A model generated the notes under the pieces. The model was not told where the DNA came from. It did no database searches and worked only from the letters and a program-made list of their open reading frames with translations. A stretch of 64,000 nucleotides of DNA from CAVTPD01 sp963736575 (GTDB lineage: Bacteria > Bacteroidota > Bacteroidia > Cytophagales > JAAEPT01), in the NCBI GenBank assembly GCA_963736575.1, contig CAVTPD010000001.1, forward strand, positions 1,984,001-2,048,000. The letters are read 5' to 3'. The position numbers and the translations under genes were made by a program. Positions 8,389-16,587 of this stretch are shown in pieces (position 1 is the stretch's first letter; the number at the start of each line of letters is the position of its first letter).

Positions 8389-8835
8389 ATGGATTTAGAA
8401 ACTGAATTGAAAACTACTTTTACCAACGAACACCATAAGGCATATTTAAACTTGCTTTATACCAACTACTTCATTCAACAAGAGTCAAAAGAATATTTTA
8501 AAGGATACAATATAACGCCACAACAGTTTAACGTCCTTAGAATTTTAAGAGGGGCTTCACCAGAAACCTTATGTATTAACGATATTAAAGATAGGGTTAT
8601 GGATAAATCTAGCGATGTATCCAGAATAGTTGCACGTTTATTAGTTAAAAAGTTAATCTCTAAAAAAGTTAGAAAAGAAGATAAAAGAGTTTCTTCATTA
8701 ACGTTGAGCAGTAAAGGATTTGAGCTTTTAGAAAAAACTGACAGTACTTTATCTCAGTTAGAAAACAGATTAAAAAAACTTACCGACGAAGAGATCAATA
8801 TTTTTAATAATCTTCTCGATAAAATTCGTTCATAA
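8389..8835 (+). CDS. MarR-family transcriptional regulator
   Basis: A 148-residue winged-helix regulator of the MarR/SlyA type. The DNA-binding region includes YNITPQQFNVLRILRGA, the recognition helix DKSSDVSRIVARLLVKKLI, and the wing KKVRKEDKRVSSLTLSSKGFELL, containing the conserved DKR-x-S-x-L-T-x-G pattern. MarR proteins bind palindromic DNA as dimers and often respond to small phenolic ligands. The gene follows folE with a three-base gap, so it is probably the last gene of the pterin operon; whether it controls that operon cannot be told from the sequence. Confidence 0.9.
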   Translation: MDLETELKTTFTNEHHKAYLNLLYTNYFIQQESKEYFKGYNITPQQFNVLRILRGASPETLCINDIKDRVMDKSSDVSRIVARLLVKKLISKKVRKEDKRVSSLTLSSKGFELLEKTDSTLSQLENRLKKLTDEEINIFNNLLDKIRS

Positions 8836-8922
8836 AATTATATTTATACAACAAGGTTACTTTTTAATTGCTAACGGTATTTACATAAAACCGTTGCTCA
8901 TGTGAAAGTGAAAATATTTTGA

Positions 8923-9462
8923 ATGAAAGACAGGGAAATCCTAGATCGAATAAAGAGCTCCGACGAAAAGGCTATTCATTATCTGTATGATAAATACTAT
9001 AGAATGATGGTAAAAATGGTTTTGAGGAATAACGGTACCGAAGAAGAAGCTCGGGATATTTATCAGGATGCTTTAATTGTCTTTTGGGAAAAGGTAGTTA
9101 ATGACAAACTTACTTTAACTGCAAAAATCAGCACATACTTATACAGTATATGCAACAACCTCTGGTTAAAAGAACTAGATCGTAAAAAAAGGCTTTCACA
9201 CGAAGAAAAAGATGGTGAATCCCATCCTGAGCACGACAAAAACGAACGCATACAAATCATACACGATTGTATAGACTCATTAGGAGATACTTGCAAGAAA
9301 GTGTTGACTTACTATTACTTTGATCGTCTATCAATGCAAGACATTGCCGATAAACTAAATTTTAGTTCGGCAGATACGGCAAAGACCAAAAAGTATAAGT
9401 GCAAAAAGGAATTAGATAACATTGTTAAGTCTCGTTACAAAGTAACAGACTTCATAGATTAG
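8923..9462 (+). CDS. RNA polymerase ECF-type sigma-70 factor
   Basis: A 179-residue extracytoplasmic-function sigma factor. Region 2 spans about residues 10-80 (AIHYLYDKYYRMMVKMV and the -10 binding DIYQDALIVFWEKV). Region 4 is at about 115-170 (CKKVLTYYYFDRLSMQDIADKL then the recognition helix with SADTAKTKKYKCKKEL). Region 3 is absent, as in the family. It is followed six bases later by a single-pass membrane protein with the layout of an anti-sigma factor, so the pair probably forms an envelope-responsive module. The target promoters are unknown. Confidence 0.9.
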   Translation: MKDREILDRIKSSDEKAIHYLYDKYYRMMVKMVLRNNGTEEEARDIYQDALIVFWEKVVNDKLTLTAKISTYLYSICNNLWLKELDRKKRLSHEEKDGESHPEHDKNERIQIIHDCIDSLGDTCKKVLTYYYFDRLSMQDIADKLNFSSADTAKTKKYKCKKELDNIVKSRYKVTDFID

Positions 9463-9468
9463 ATATTT

Positions 9469-10389
9469 ATGAATTACGAAGAATTAATCGATAATTATTT
9501 TGCAGGAAATATTTCCTCAGAAGAATCAAAAGCTCTTTTAGATGAAGTAGCTAAAAACCCTCAGTTACAAGAGGAATTTAACTTTCAAAAAGAGCTAACC
9601 TCTTCCATTAAAAATGCTAGAAAAGCAGAATTGAAAGCATCGCTAGCCTCTTTACCTGTGCCTAAATTATACAATCCTACGCCTTTGTATTGGGGTGCCG
9701 CGGCTATTGTAGGTATTATATTTACAGGTATTTACTTCTTTAATTCAACAGAAAATCACTCTACGGCATTAAAAACACCTACTGAAGAATTAGTAATTCT
9801 TAAAGAAGAATCAAAATCTAATGAGTTGACTGAGGCAAACACAAAAGAAGAACTTATAGAAACGCTTACAGAAGAAACCATCTCAACAACTTCAGAAAAA
9901 ACAAAAGAGCCTGAAGAGATTATAGTTCATACTGAAGTAAATAGTAAACCTTCGGTAGAAAAGAAAGAAAAAGAAGCAACAAACAAACCTGCTGCTAAAA
10001 AAGCTTTTCATTACGACATAAAAGACCCATCTGTGAACCCTGCTATAGGCGAGTTCGACGATGTACTTGAAAACACAGATATAAACGCTCCGTCTAATAA
10101 CTTAACGTCTACAACAAAAGACAATAAAGTTTCTGAAATTGTACCAAAGATTGAAGTCAATAACAAATCATACAGAAAGTACCAGTATGATGGGCAGAAT
10201 TTAACTTTAGTTGGTGATTTCAATTCGGATGTACCTTATGTTTTATACGAACTAAAGCTAAATACTGAAAAGCAACTATACTTGAAATTCGAAAACCAGT
10301 ATTACGCTATAAAAAACACCGGTTCTAAAACCAACAAGCTAGAGACTTTAACAGACCAAGTAGTTATCAACGAATTGGAAAATAAGTAA
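9469..10389 (+). CDS. Single-pass membrane protein, putative anti-sigma partner
   Basis: 306 residues. The N-terminal cytoplasmic part (1-70) begins with an acidic helical motif, MNYEELIDNYFAGNISSEE, typical of Bacteroidota anti-sigma-like N-termini. One membrane helix lies at 73-91 (LYWGAAAIVGIIFTGIYFF). The periplasmic part holds a long Glu/Lys/Thr-rich disordered linker (about 95-170) and a small C-terminal domain (about 225-300, YKYQYDGQNLTLVGDF-like beta segments). No zinc-binding anti-sigma motif is present. The assignment rests on the adjacent sigma gene and topology, not on a recognised family. Confidence 0.7.
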   Translation: MNYEELIDNYFAGNISSEESKALLDEVAKNPQLQEEFNFQKELTSSIKNARKAELKASLASLPVPKLYNPTPLYWGAAAIVGIIFTGIYFFNSTENHSTALKTPTEELVILKEESKSNELTEANTKEELIETLTEETISTTSEKTKEPEEIIVHTEVNSKPSVEKKEKEATNKPAAKKAFHYDIKDPSVNPAIGEFDDVLENTDINAPSNNLTSTTKDNKVSEIVPKIEVNNKSYRKYQYDGQNLTLVGDFNSDVPYVLYELKLNTEKQLYLKFENQYYAIKNTGSKTNKLETLTDQVVINELENK

Positions 10390-10416
10390 GAGACTCTCAT
10401 AATTATTTATAATTTT

Positions 10417-10443
10417 GGCCGTATCATTGATATGGCCTTTTTT
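10417..10443 (+). terminator. Terminator between the sigma operon and ftsX
   Basis: Stem GGCCGTATC/GATATGGCC with one wobble pair (10417-10437) followed by a T run. It ends the sigma/anti-sigma transcript; ftsX begins 12 bases later at a GTG. Confidence 0.7.
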
Positions 10444-10454
10444 GTTATTATAGA

Positions 10455-11354
10455 GTGAAGGGAAGAATAAATAAAAAGAAAAAACTAGGTAGCTATCCGT
10501 ATTTAACGGTAGTCTTTACCATCAGTTTATCATTAACTGTTATAGGACTTTTTAGTGCTATAATTTTGCACGCCCAAAGCTTAACAACTTATATTAAACA
10601 AAATATTGAGTTGCACATCTACCTAAACTCTAATGTAAGCGACAACGAATTAGTTAGAGTTGAATCACTAATTGCTTCTAAACCCTACGTACACCGTAAA
10701 AACGGTGAGGTGGAAATTGCATACATTTCTAGAGAACAAGCCGTAAACGAGTTTATAAACGAAACTGGAGAAGACTTCACCGATGTTTTAGGAATCAATC
10801 CTTTAAAAGCATCGCTTATTATAAAAATTGACCCACAATTTTCTGACATCAAACAGCTTCAATCTATTAAAAGTGAAATAGAAAGCATTAGTGGTATTTA
10901 CGAAGTAGACTTTAACGCGCGTAAAGAAAAAGAAGTAAATGCTATTAATAGAAATATGGAAAAGATTCTTTTCTTCTTAGGTTTATTTACTGCTATTGCA
11001 ATAATTACTATTATTCTACTAATCAATAACACCATCAAAATCGCTTTATTTTCGCAACGCTTTTTAATTAGAAGCATGCAATTAGTAGGTGCCAGACCTT
11101 CATTTATTCAATGGCCTTTTATTAAAACAGCTCTATTCCAAGGCTTATGCTCTGGTTTAATTGCAGCACTACTAATTTCTAACATATTACAATACGTGTA
11201 TAGTGATGTTGCGGAACTTAGAGAGATTGCCAACCACCTATGGGTGTTAATGTTATTAGCTTCTTTACCAGTACTTGGGCTTATGATAAGTACCTTAAGT
11301 ACATTTATTGTCATTAAAAAATACCTTAAATTGTCATTAGACGAACTTTATTAA
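10455..11354 (+). CDS. ftsX: Cell division protein FtsX
   Basis: The membrane subunit of the FtsE-FtsX complex, which controls septal murein hydrolases. It has 299 residues with the FtsX layout: a cytoplasmic N-terminus, helix 1 (about 20-43), a periplasmic domain (about 45-165, including VYISREQAVNEF-like ISREQAVNEFINETGEDF and LGINPLKASLIIKI), then three helices (about 170-195, 220-240 and 265-290). The start is GTG 10455; no in-frame ATG exists upstream before a TGA at 10428. ftsE is not in the window. It heads a dense operon with DUF3098, uppP, truB, ribF and gldC, an order common in Flavobacteriia. Confidence 0.92.
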   Translation: MKGRINKKKKLGSYPYLTVVFTISLSLTVIGLFSAIILHAQSLTTYIKQNIELHIYLNSNVSDNELVRVESLIASKPYVHRKNGEVEIAYISREQAVNEFINETGEDFTDVLGINPLKASLIIKIDPQFSDIKQLQSIKSEIESISGIYEVDFNARKEKEVNAINRNMEKILFFLGLFTAIAIITIILLINNTIKIALFSQRFLIRSMQLVGARPSFIQWPFIKTALFQGLCSGLIAALLISNILQYVYSDVAELREIANHLWVLMLLASLPVLGLMISTLSTFIVIKKYLKLSLDELY

Positions 11355-11355
11355 A

Positions 11356-11562
11356 ATGGATAATAATAAATTGATATTTGAAAAGGCCAATTACCTTATT
11401 CTAATTGTAGGTATTGTAGTTATTTTTTCCGGCTTTATAATCATGTTTTTAGATTCTGAACCCTATGGTTTTGGTTTTCTAGGAATTACACTTGGTCCAA
11501 TTGTGGTACTTTCTGGATTTGTAATTGAATTCTTTGCTATTTTCTTCAAAAAGAAAAAATAA
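11356..11562 (+). CDS. DUF3098 family small membrane protein
   Basis: 68 residues with two membrane helices (about 12-32 and 40-62) separated by a short loop containing FLDSEPYGFGFLGIT, and a basic C-terminal tail (FFKKKK). DUF3098 proteins are typically encoded between ftsX and uppP in Bacteroidota, exactly as here. Only one base separates it from ftsX and six from uppP, so translation is probably coupled. Function unknown; the position suggests a role near division or lipid-carrier recycling. Confidence 0.85.
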   Translation: MDNNKLIFEKANYLILIVGIVVIFSGFIIMFLDSEPYGFGFLGITLGPIVVLSGFVIEFFAIFFKKKK

Positions 11563-11568
11563 CCCTAA

Positions 11569-12354
11569 ATGTCTGTATTAGAAAGTATAATCCTTGGTAT
11601 TATTCAAGGGTTAACGGAGTTTTTGCCGGTTAGTAGTAGTGGGCATTTAGAAATTGCCAAACGTCTATTTGGTGACAACCATCTTCCGGAAGAAAGTTTA
11701 TTAATGACTATTGTTTTGCATGCCGCTACAGCGCTTAGCACAATTGTTGTTTTCAGAAAAGACATTTCAGAAATCATAAAAGGGCTTTTTAATACCGAAA
11801 TGAACGAAGAGAAAAAATTCTCTTTAAACATCATCATTTCAATGATACCCGCAGTATTTGTAGGTCTTTTCTTTGAAGATTTTATTGAAAGTCTATTCAA
11901 CGGAAACATGACCTTAGTTGGAAGCATGTTAATTCTAACAGCCGTATTGTTATTATTTGCAGACAAAGCTAAAACTACTGAAAAAGGCGTTACACCATTT
12001 TACGCTATAATAATTGGCATAGCACAAGCCATAGCTATTTTGCCCGGTATTTCAAGATCTGGTGCTACCATTTCTACTTCAGTATTATTAGGTATTGACC
12101 GAAGCAAAGCGGCTCGTTTCTCCTTTCTTATGGTTGTACCGCTTATTATTGGAAAAATGGCTAAAGACTTACTGGATGGAGGAATGATTCAAATGGAATC
12201 TAAAAGCACCTCTTTAATTATAGGCTTTATTGCGGCTTTTATAAGTGGCTTTTTTGCTTGTACCTGGATGATTAATTTAGTTAAGAAAAGTAAACTTATT
12301 TACTTTTCTATTTACTGTGCCATAGTTGGTCTTATAGCCATAATCTTAGCCTAA
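11569..12354 (+). CDS. uppP: Undecaprenyl-diphosphate phosphatase (BacA/UppP)
   Basis: A membrane phosphatase that converts undecaprenyl diphosphate to undecaprenyl phosphate, recycling the lipid carrier of peptidoglycan and O-antigen. It has 261 residues and about eight helices. Signature 1 is GLTEFLPVSSSGHLEIA (residues 14-30, with Glu17 and Ser22-Ser24), and signature 2 is PGISRSGATIS near residue 159-169, including the essential arginine. The length and both motifs are complete. It lies in the ftsX-truB operon, two bases before truB. Confidence 0.95.
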   Translation: MSVLESIILGIIQGLTEFLPVSSSGHLEIAKRLFGDNHLPEESLLMTIVLHAATALSTIVVFRKDISEIIKGLFNTEMNEEKKFSLNIIISMIPAVFVGLFFEDFIESLFNGNMTLVGSMLILTAVLLLFADKAKTTEKGVTPFYAIIIGIAQAIAILPGISRSGATISTSVLLGIDRSKAARFSFLMVVPLIIGKMAKDLLDGGMIQMESKSTSLIIGFIAAFISGFFACTWMINLVKKSKLIYFSIYCAIVGLIAIILA

Positions 12355-12356
12355 AC

Positions 12357-13049
12357 ATGTACGACTTTCAAGAAGGTGAAGTCCTATTAATTGACAAACC
12401 TTTAGAGTGGACTTCATTTGACGTAGTTAAAAAAATCCGCAACAATATTCGGATTAAAAAAGTAGGACACGCCGGAACGTTAGATCCTTTAGCTACAGGT
12501 TTATTAATTGTCTGCACCGGTAAAAAAACCAAAACCATTAACGATTTAATGGGACAGGAAAAAGAATACACCGGCATTATTCAATTAGGAGCCTCTACAC
12601 CTAGCTTAGATAAAGAATCGGAAGTAGACGAAACATTTCCCACAGAACACATTACTAGCGAACAAATTGAATCTATAAAACCACAGTTTATGGGAGAAAT
12701 AGATCAAATCCCTCCTATCTTTTCTGCCATAAAAGTAAACGGAAAACGTTTGTACAAAAGCGCCCGCCAAGGTGAAGAAGTAGAAATTGAGCCCCGTAAA
12801 GTTGAAATAAAAGAGTTAGAGTTTACAAAATTTGAAGGTACTGAACTTCATTTTAGAGTTGTCTGTTCAAAAGGCACTTATATTAGAAGCTTAGCCAGAG
12901 ATGTTGGTAAAGCCTTAGAAAGCGGTGGCTATTTAATAGAACTAAGAAGAACCCGAATTGGTGACCATTTGGTAGAAAATGCTAAAACGGTAGACAGTTT
13001 TGTTGAGGAAATTCAAAAAATGAAAGATGAAGGTACATTTCGGGCTTGA
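12357..13049 (+). CDS. truB: tRNA pseudouridine(55) synthase TruB
   Basis: Makes pseudouridine at position 55 of the tRNA T-loop. It has 230 residues, the usual short Bacteroidota length without a PUA domain. The catalytic Asp43 is in GHAGTLDPLATG, with further family motifs KEYTGIIQLGA, QIPPIFSAIKVNGKRLYKSAR and CSKGTYIRSLARDVG. Its 3' end overlaps the ribF start by 23 bases, suggesting coupled translation. Confidence 0.95.
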   Translation: MYDFQEGEVLLIDKPLEWTSFDVVKKIRNNIRIKKVGHAGTLDPLATGLLIVCTGKKTKTINDLMGQEKEYTGIIQLGASTPSLDKESEVDETFPTEHITSEQIESIKPQFMGEIDQIPPIFSAIKVNGKRLYKSARQGEEVEIEPRKVEIKELEFTKFEGTELHFRVVCSKGTYIRSLARDVGKALESGGYLIELRRTRIGDHLVENAKTVDSFVEEIQKMKDEGTFRA

Positions 13050-13959
13050 TGATATTCCTTCTTTAAAAAATGCTGTAGTTACCAGCGGTACTTTTGACGG
13101 TGTTCATCTAGGCCATCAAAAAATACTTTCTAGACTAATAGATCTTGCCAAAGAAACCCAAGGCGTTAGTGTTGTAATTTCATTTTGGCCTCACCCTAGA
13201 TTTGTGCTTTCTGCCAAAAAACCAGATCTAAAACTTCTTTCTACCATAAAAGAAAAAATAGATCTTTTAGAAAACACAGGCATAGACCACTTTGTTATTA
13301 TTCCTTTTACCAAAGAGTTTTCACTACTCTCTTCCGAACAGTTTATACAAGATATTTTAATCGATAAAATTCAAACCAAAAACTTAGTGATTGGTTATGA
13401 CCATCGTTTTGGAAGAAACCGAGAAGGTGGTTTTGACTATTTAGTAGCCAATCAGCATAAGTTTCCTTTTCAGATTGAAGAGATACCCGAACAGGATATT
13501 GATGATCTAGAAATAAGCTCTACCTTAATCCGTAAAGCATTGCGCGAAGGCAACGTAGCCAAAGCCCAAAAACTACTGGGGCACCCCTATTCTTTACGTG
13601 GCGCTGTAATATTAGGCGATCAATTAGGTAGGAAAATCAACTTCCCTACAGCTAATATTGCTATTGAACAAGAAGAAAAACTAATCCCCGATGACGGTGT
13701 TTATGCTGTTAAAATAAAAGTAGGTCAACGTTTATTTAAAGGAATGCTAAATATTGGTTTCAGACCAACCGTTAATGGCGTACAAAGAACCGTTGAAACT
13801 CATATTTTTAACTTTGAAGAAGATATTTACACACAAGAAATTGAAGTCTTCTTTTACGATAGAATTCGAAAAGAGAAGAAATTTGTAGATATTCACGCTC
13901 TGAAAAATCAATTAGTAGAAGATAAAAAAGAAGCCGAAAAGATATTGGCTGAACAATAA
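13027..13959 (+). CDS. ribF: Bifunctional riboflavin kinase/FAD synthetase
   Basis: Makes FMN and then FAD. The N-terminal FAD synthetase domain (1-180) has the nucleotidyltransferase motif GTFDGVHLGH (21-30) and the ISSTLIRKAL motif. The C-terminal flavokinase domain (185-305) has GRKINFPTANI and DDGVYAVKIKVG. At 310 residues it is full length. The start lies inside truB. The truB-ribF order is widespread among bacteria, and here gldC follows after four bases. Confidence 0.95.
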   Translation: MKVHFGLDDIPSLKNAVVTSGTFDGVHLGHQKILSRLIDLAKETQGVSVVISFWPHPRFVLSAKKPDLKLLSTIKEKIDLLENTGIDHFVIIPFTKEFSLLSSEQFIQDILIDKIQTKNLVIGYDHRFGRNREGGFDYLVANQHKFPFQIEEIPEQDIDDLEISSTLIRKALREGNVAKAQKLLGHPYSLRGAVILGDQLGRKINFPTANIAIEQEEKLIPDDGVYAVKIKVGQRLFKGMLNIGFRPTVNGVQRTVETHIFNFEEDIYTQEIEVFFYDRIRKEKKFVDIHALKNQLVEDKKEAEKILAEQ

Positions 13960-13963
13960 CATC

Positions 13964-14302
13964 ATGAAAGAATCAGAAATAAAATTTGATATACAGTTAG
14001 ACGATCAAAACGTACCAGAAAAAATCCAATGGAACGCTACCGACAAACCTACAGACGGCCCAACCGATTCTAACGCCATTTTAATTTCTCTTTGGGATCA
14101 AGATGCCAAAAGCACTCTTAGAATTGATCTATGGACTAAAGACATGACCGTAGAGGAGATGAAAAGATTTTACGTTGACTCTATTGGTGGTATGGCCGAA
14201 AGTATTAAAAATGCTACCGGTGACGATTTTATGGCAGACGAAATGCATGCCCTTTGCAGAAAATTAGTAACGCATATTAAGGAAGAAAACAACAAAAAAT
14301 AA
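13964..14302 (+). CDS. gldC: Gliding motility protein GldC
   Basis: A 112-residue soluble protein with the GldC core (NVPEKIQWNATD, LISLWDQDAKSTLRIDLWTKDM, EEMKRFYVDSIGGMAESI). GldC was found in gliding Flavobacteriia, where it improves but is not absolutely required for gliding and the type IX machinery; its homologues also occur in non-gliders. No signal peptide is present, which fits a cytoplasmic protein. In Flavobacterium gldC sits next to gldB; here the next gene encodes a different lipoprotein, so gldB is absent from this position. Confidence 0.88.
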   Translation: MKESEIKFDIQLDDQNVPEKIQWNATDKPTDGPTDSNAILISLWDQDAKSTLRIDLWTKDMTVEEMKRFYVDSIGGMAESIKNATGDDFMADEMHALCRKLVTHIKEENNKK

Positions 14303-14318
14303 TCATTACTTCATCTTT

Positions 14319-15671
14319 ATGAGATTATACGCAGCTATTATTCTAATCATTACATTACTTTCATGTTCAAGAGAAAATAATGAAGTCGAAAAAGGCTGCT
14401 TTACTCCCCAAAAAGAAATCTCATTTTCTGGTGCAAAAATCATTACTTTAAGTGATAAAGATTACCCAAACAATCCAGACATATCATTAAGAAGCAGCTT
14501 TACGGGTGCTTTTCAGCACGATAGTATTTATTTTAAAAGGGAAAATAAAGAATACTTTACGCTGAAAATAATGCCTGGTAACGAAACCTCTGACACACTG
14601 TTTTTAGACAGTATATTGTTGGCGGAATTTATTCCTACTGTTCCCGAATGGATTAAAGACAATGAATATTTAAGTTTTATTGGGTTTGTAAACCAAGAAT
14701 GGAATAGGCAACAAGTTCAATTTTCACCGAACAATTATAAAATCTCTTCTTCAGGAACCGAATACCTTCACCTAAAAAGAGTTGACATTGCCCGCAATTG
14801 TCTAAACTCTTATCTGTGGGAAATCATTCTTTATACTGAAGAAAAAGGTGAAAGCAAACCCTATTACCATGGCTGGTTCAACTTTCCAGATAGTTTGTAC
14901 CATCAAATTTTTCAGGATAGAAATGAAATGGATTTCTGTAAATACGAAGAGCACCTTGCTTTTTGGAAAGACCCAGAATCTAAAAAAATTGATTTTAATG
15001 AACTGAGAACTATTACAGAAAGTAAAGATTTAAGTTTTGAAAACCACAACACCAAACTTTACCCCTTAGGAGGTGAAAGAAAGAAGAAACAAAAAAACAT
15101 CATTTTCCCTAAAGAGGTCTCTTCCATAAATGATTTCTTAAGCGATTCTACCAAATACGCCACCTTCTCCCCTCCTGGTTTTTATGATTATTCAAACCCA
15201 AGAAAAACATATTTAAGTCAGTTAGCTACCCTAAAAAAAGCGGAATTAAGTTATGCTACCTCCGCTAATAAAAAAGATAGCATAATAGAATTATCTATTC
15301 AATTTGCTAGAAAGGACAGCATTACCCCACCACTTAGCTTAGTCTGTGGTTTCCAACCAGAAAAAGTACCTGTTTTAGATTTAGAAAACAGCTATAAGGG
15401 TTACCAAATGCCCATGGGTATTTCTAACCATTCGTTTTATGAAAGTTATTCTGAAATGAAAAAAAACAGCTCTTTAGAAAATCCATTCTATGCTCTGTTA
15501 GTAGATATTGACGGTAATTTTATAGACAGTCATAAAATAGGAATTGACGGCCCGTTGTTCTATTTCGATAAAAAAAGTAAGAAACTTCATTTATTCATCC
15601 TTTCATTCGAAAGACATTCTTTTGTTGGGCATTATGAATTTAATGTCACTAAAAATGAGCTCTCTAGGTAA
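14319..15671 (+). CDS. Lipoprotein of unknown function downstream of gldC
   Basis: 450 residues with a lipoprotein signal (MRLYAAIILIITLLSCSREN, Cys16). The mature part has no recognised domain; it is rich in aromatic and charged residues and appears mixed alpha/beta. The middle (about 230-270) is basic (GGERKKKQKNIIFP). Its 3' end overlaps the following lipid kinase gene by 17 bases. The slot after gldC is occupied by gldB in Flavobacterium, but this protein does not show GldB features that I can recognise. Envelope-located, function not assigned. Confidence 0.72.
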   Translation: MRLYAAIILIITLLSCSRENNEVEKGCFTPQKEISFSGAKIITLSDKDYPNNPDISLRSSFTGAFQHDSIYFKRENKEYFTLKIMPGNETSDTLFLDSILLAEFIPTVPEWIKDNEYLSFIGFVNQEWNRQQVQFSPNNYKISSSGTEYLHLKRVDIARNCLNSYLWEIILYTEEKGESKPYYHGWFNFPDSLYHQIFQDRNEMDFCKYEEHLAFWKDPESKKIDFNELRTITESKDLSFENHNTKLYPLGGERKKKQKNIIFPKEVSSINDFLSDSTKYATFSPPGFYDYSNPRKTYLSQLATLKKAELSYATSANKKDSIIELSIQFARKDSITPPLSLVCGFQPEKVPVLDLENSYKGYQMPMGISNHSFYESYSEMKKNSSLENPFYALLVDIDGNFIDSHKIGIDGPLFYFDKKSKKLHLFILSFERHSFVGHYEFNVTKNELSR

Positions 15672-16551
15672 AATCTGGTTTATTCTCAATCCTATTTCGG
15701 GTGGAAAATCGAATGAATTTCTAAAAGAAATCATCGCTACTTTCGCACAGATTAATAAATGGGATTATACCATAAAAACAACTCAATTTGCGGGCCACGC
15801 TATTCAGTTAGCCAAAGAAGCTGTTCAACAAAACATAAGTATAGTTTGTGCCATTGGCGGTGATGGTACCATAAATGAAATAGGTTCTGAACTGGTAAAA
15901 ACAAAAACGGCACTAGCCATTATTCCCAGAGGTTCCGGAAATGGTTTATCAAGACATATTGGTATACCCACCAAACCCATTAAAGCATTAGAAATCATAA
16001 AACAAAACCACACAACCACCATTGATGTGGGTTTATGTAATGGCAAATATTTTTTCTGTTCTACGGGTTTTGCTTTAGATGCATTAATTGCTAAAAAGTT
16101 TGACGAAGCCCCTACCCGTGGTTTGTTAACCTATTTAAAGTCTGGTTTTCAGGAATTCCTAAGGTACAAACCAAGAGCATTTACCGTTATTAAAAACGGA
16201 GAAACTATTGAAACCAAGCCCTTATTATTAAGCATTACCAATGCCAACCAATATGGCAACAATACATTTATTGCCCCTCACGCTTCTTTAACAGATGAAA
16301 AACTAGATCTATGTTTTTTAAGTGTTATTCCGGCCATAAGCTGGGTAAACTGCTGTTATTCGTTAGCCACTAAAAAAATTAATGCCTTCAAATATTACTC
16401 TACCGAAACTGTAGAAAAGTTAGAGGTATTTTCTAACGAATCGTTTTATCACCACATAGACGGGGAAATAAAAGAAAAAATTACTACAGCAGAAATTAAT
16501 ATAGAAAAGAAGGCTTTAAAGGTAATTACACCACCATTTTTCGAAGGCTAA
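15655..16551 (+). CDS. Diacylglycerol kinase/YegS-family lipid kinase
   Basis: 298 residues from ATG 15655 (MSSLGKIWFILNPISGG). An earlier ATG at 15643 is possible, but the family motif NPISGGK starts near the N-terminus, favouring 15655; the extra upstream open frame lies within the preceding lipoprotein gene. The catalytic-domain motif GGDGTINEIGSEL is present, followed by IPRGSGNGLSRH. YegS/DgkB-like enzymes phosphorylate lipids such as diacylglycerol or phosphatidylglycerol. The substrate is unknown. It closes the ftsX operon. Confidence 0.88.
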   Translation: MSSLGKIWFILNPISGGKSNEFLKEIIATFAQINKWDYTIKTTQFAGHAIQLAKEAVQQNISIVCAIGGDGTINEIGSELVKTKTALAIIPRGSGNGLSRHIGIPTKPIKALEIIKQNHTTTIDVGLCNGKYFFCSTGFALDALIAKKFDEAPTRGLLTYLKSGFQEFLRYKPRAFTVIKNGETIETKPLLLSITNANQYGNNTFIAPHASLTDEKLDLCFLSVIPAISWVNCCYSLATKKINAFKYYSTETVEKLEVFSNESFYHHIDGEIKEKITTAEINIEKKALKVITPPFFEG

Positions 16552-16560
16552 TATTATGCT

Positions 16561-16568
16561 TAACTTTG
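16561..16568 (+). promoter_or_regulatory. Bacteroidota -7 box (TAnnTTTG)
   Basis: TAACTTTG (followed by C) fits the consensus and lies 20 bases before the start at 16588. The -33 element is unclear. Confidence 0.45.
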
Positions 16569-16587
16569 CCTTTTCTTAGAGAATACT

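Noticed and set aside
8860..8905. Inverted repeat between marR and the sigma gene (AACGGT/ACCGTT)
   Set aside because: Only five to six base pairs with a loop of about ten and no T run; too weak to call a terminator or operator.
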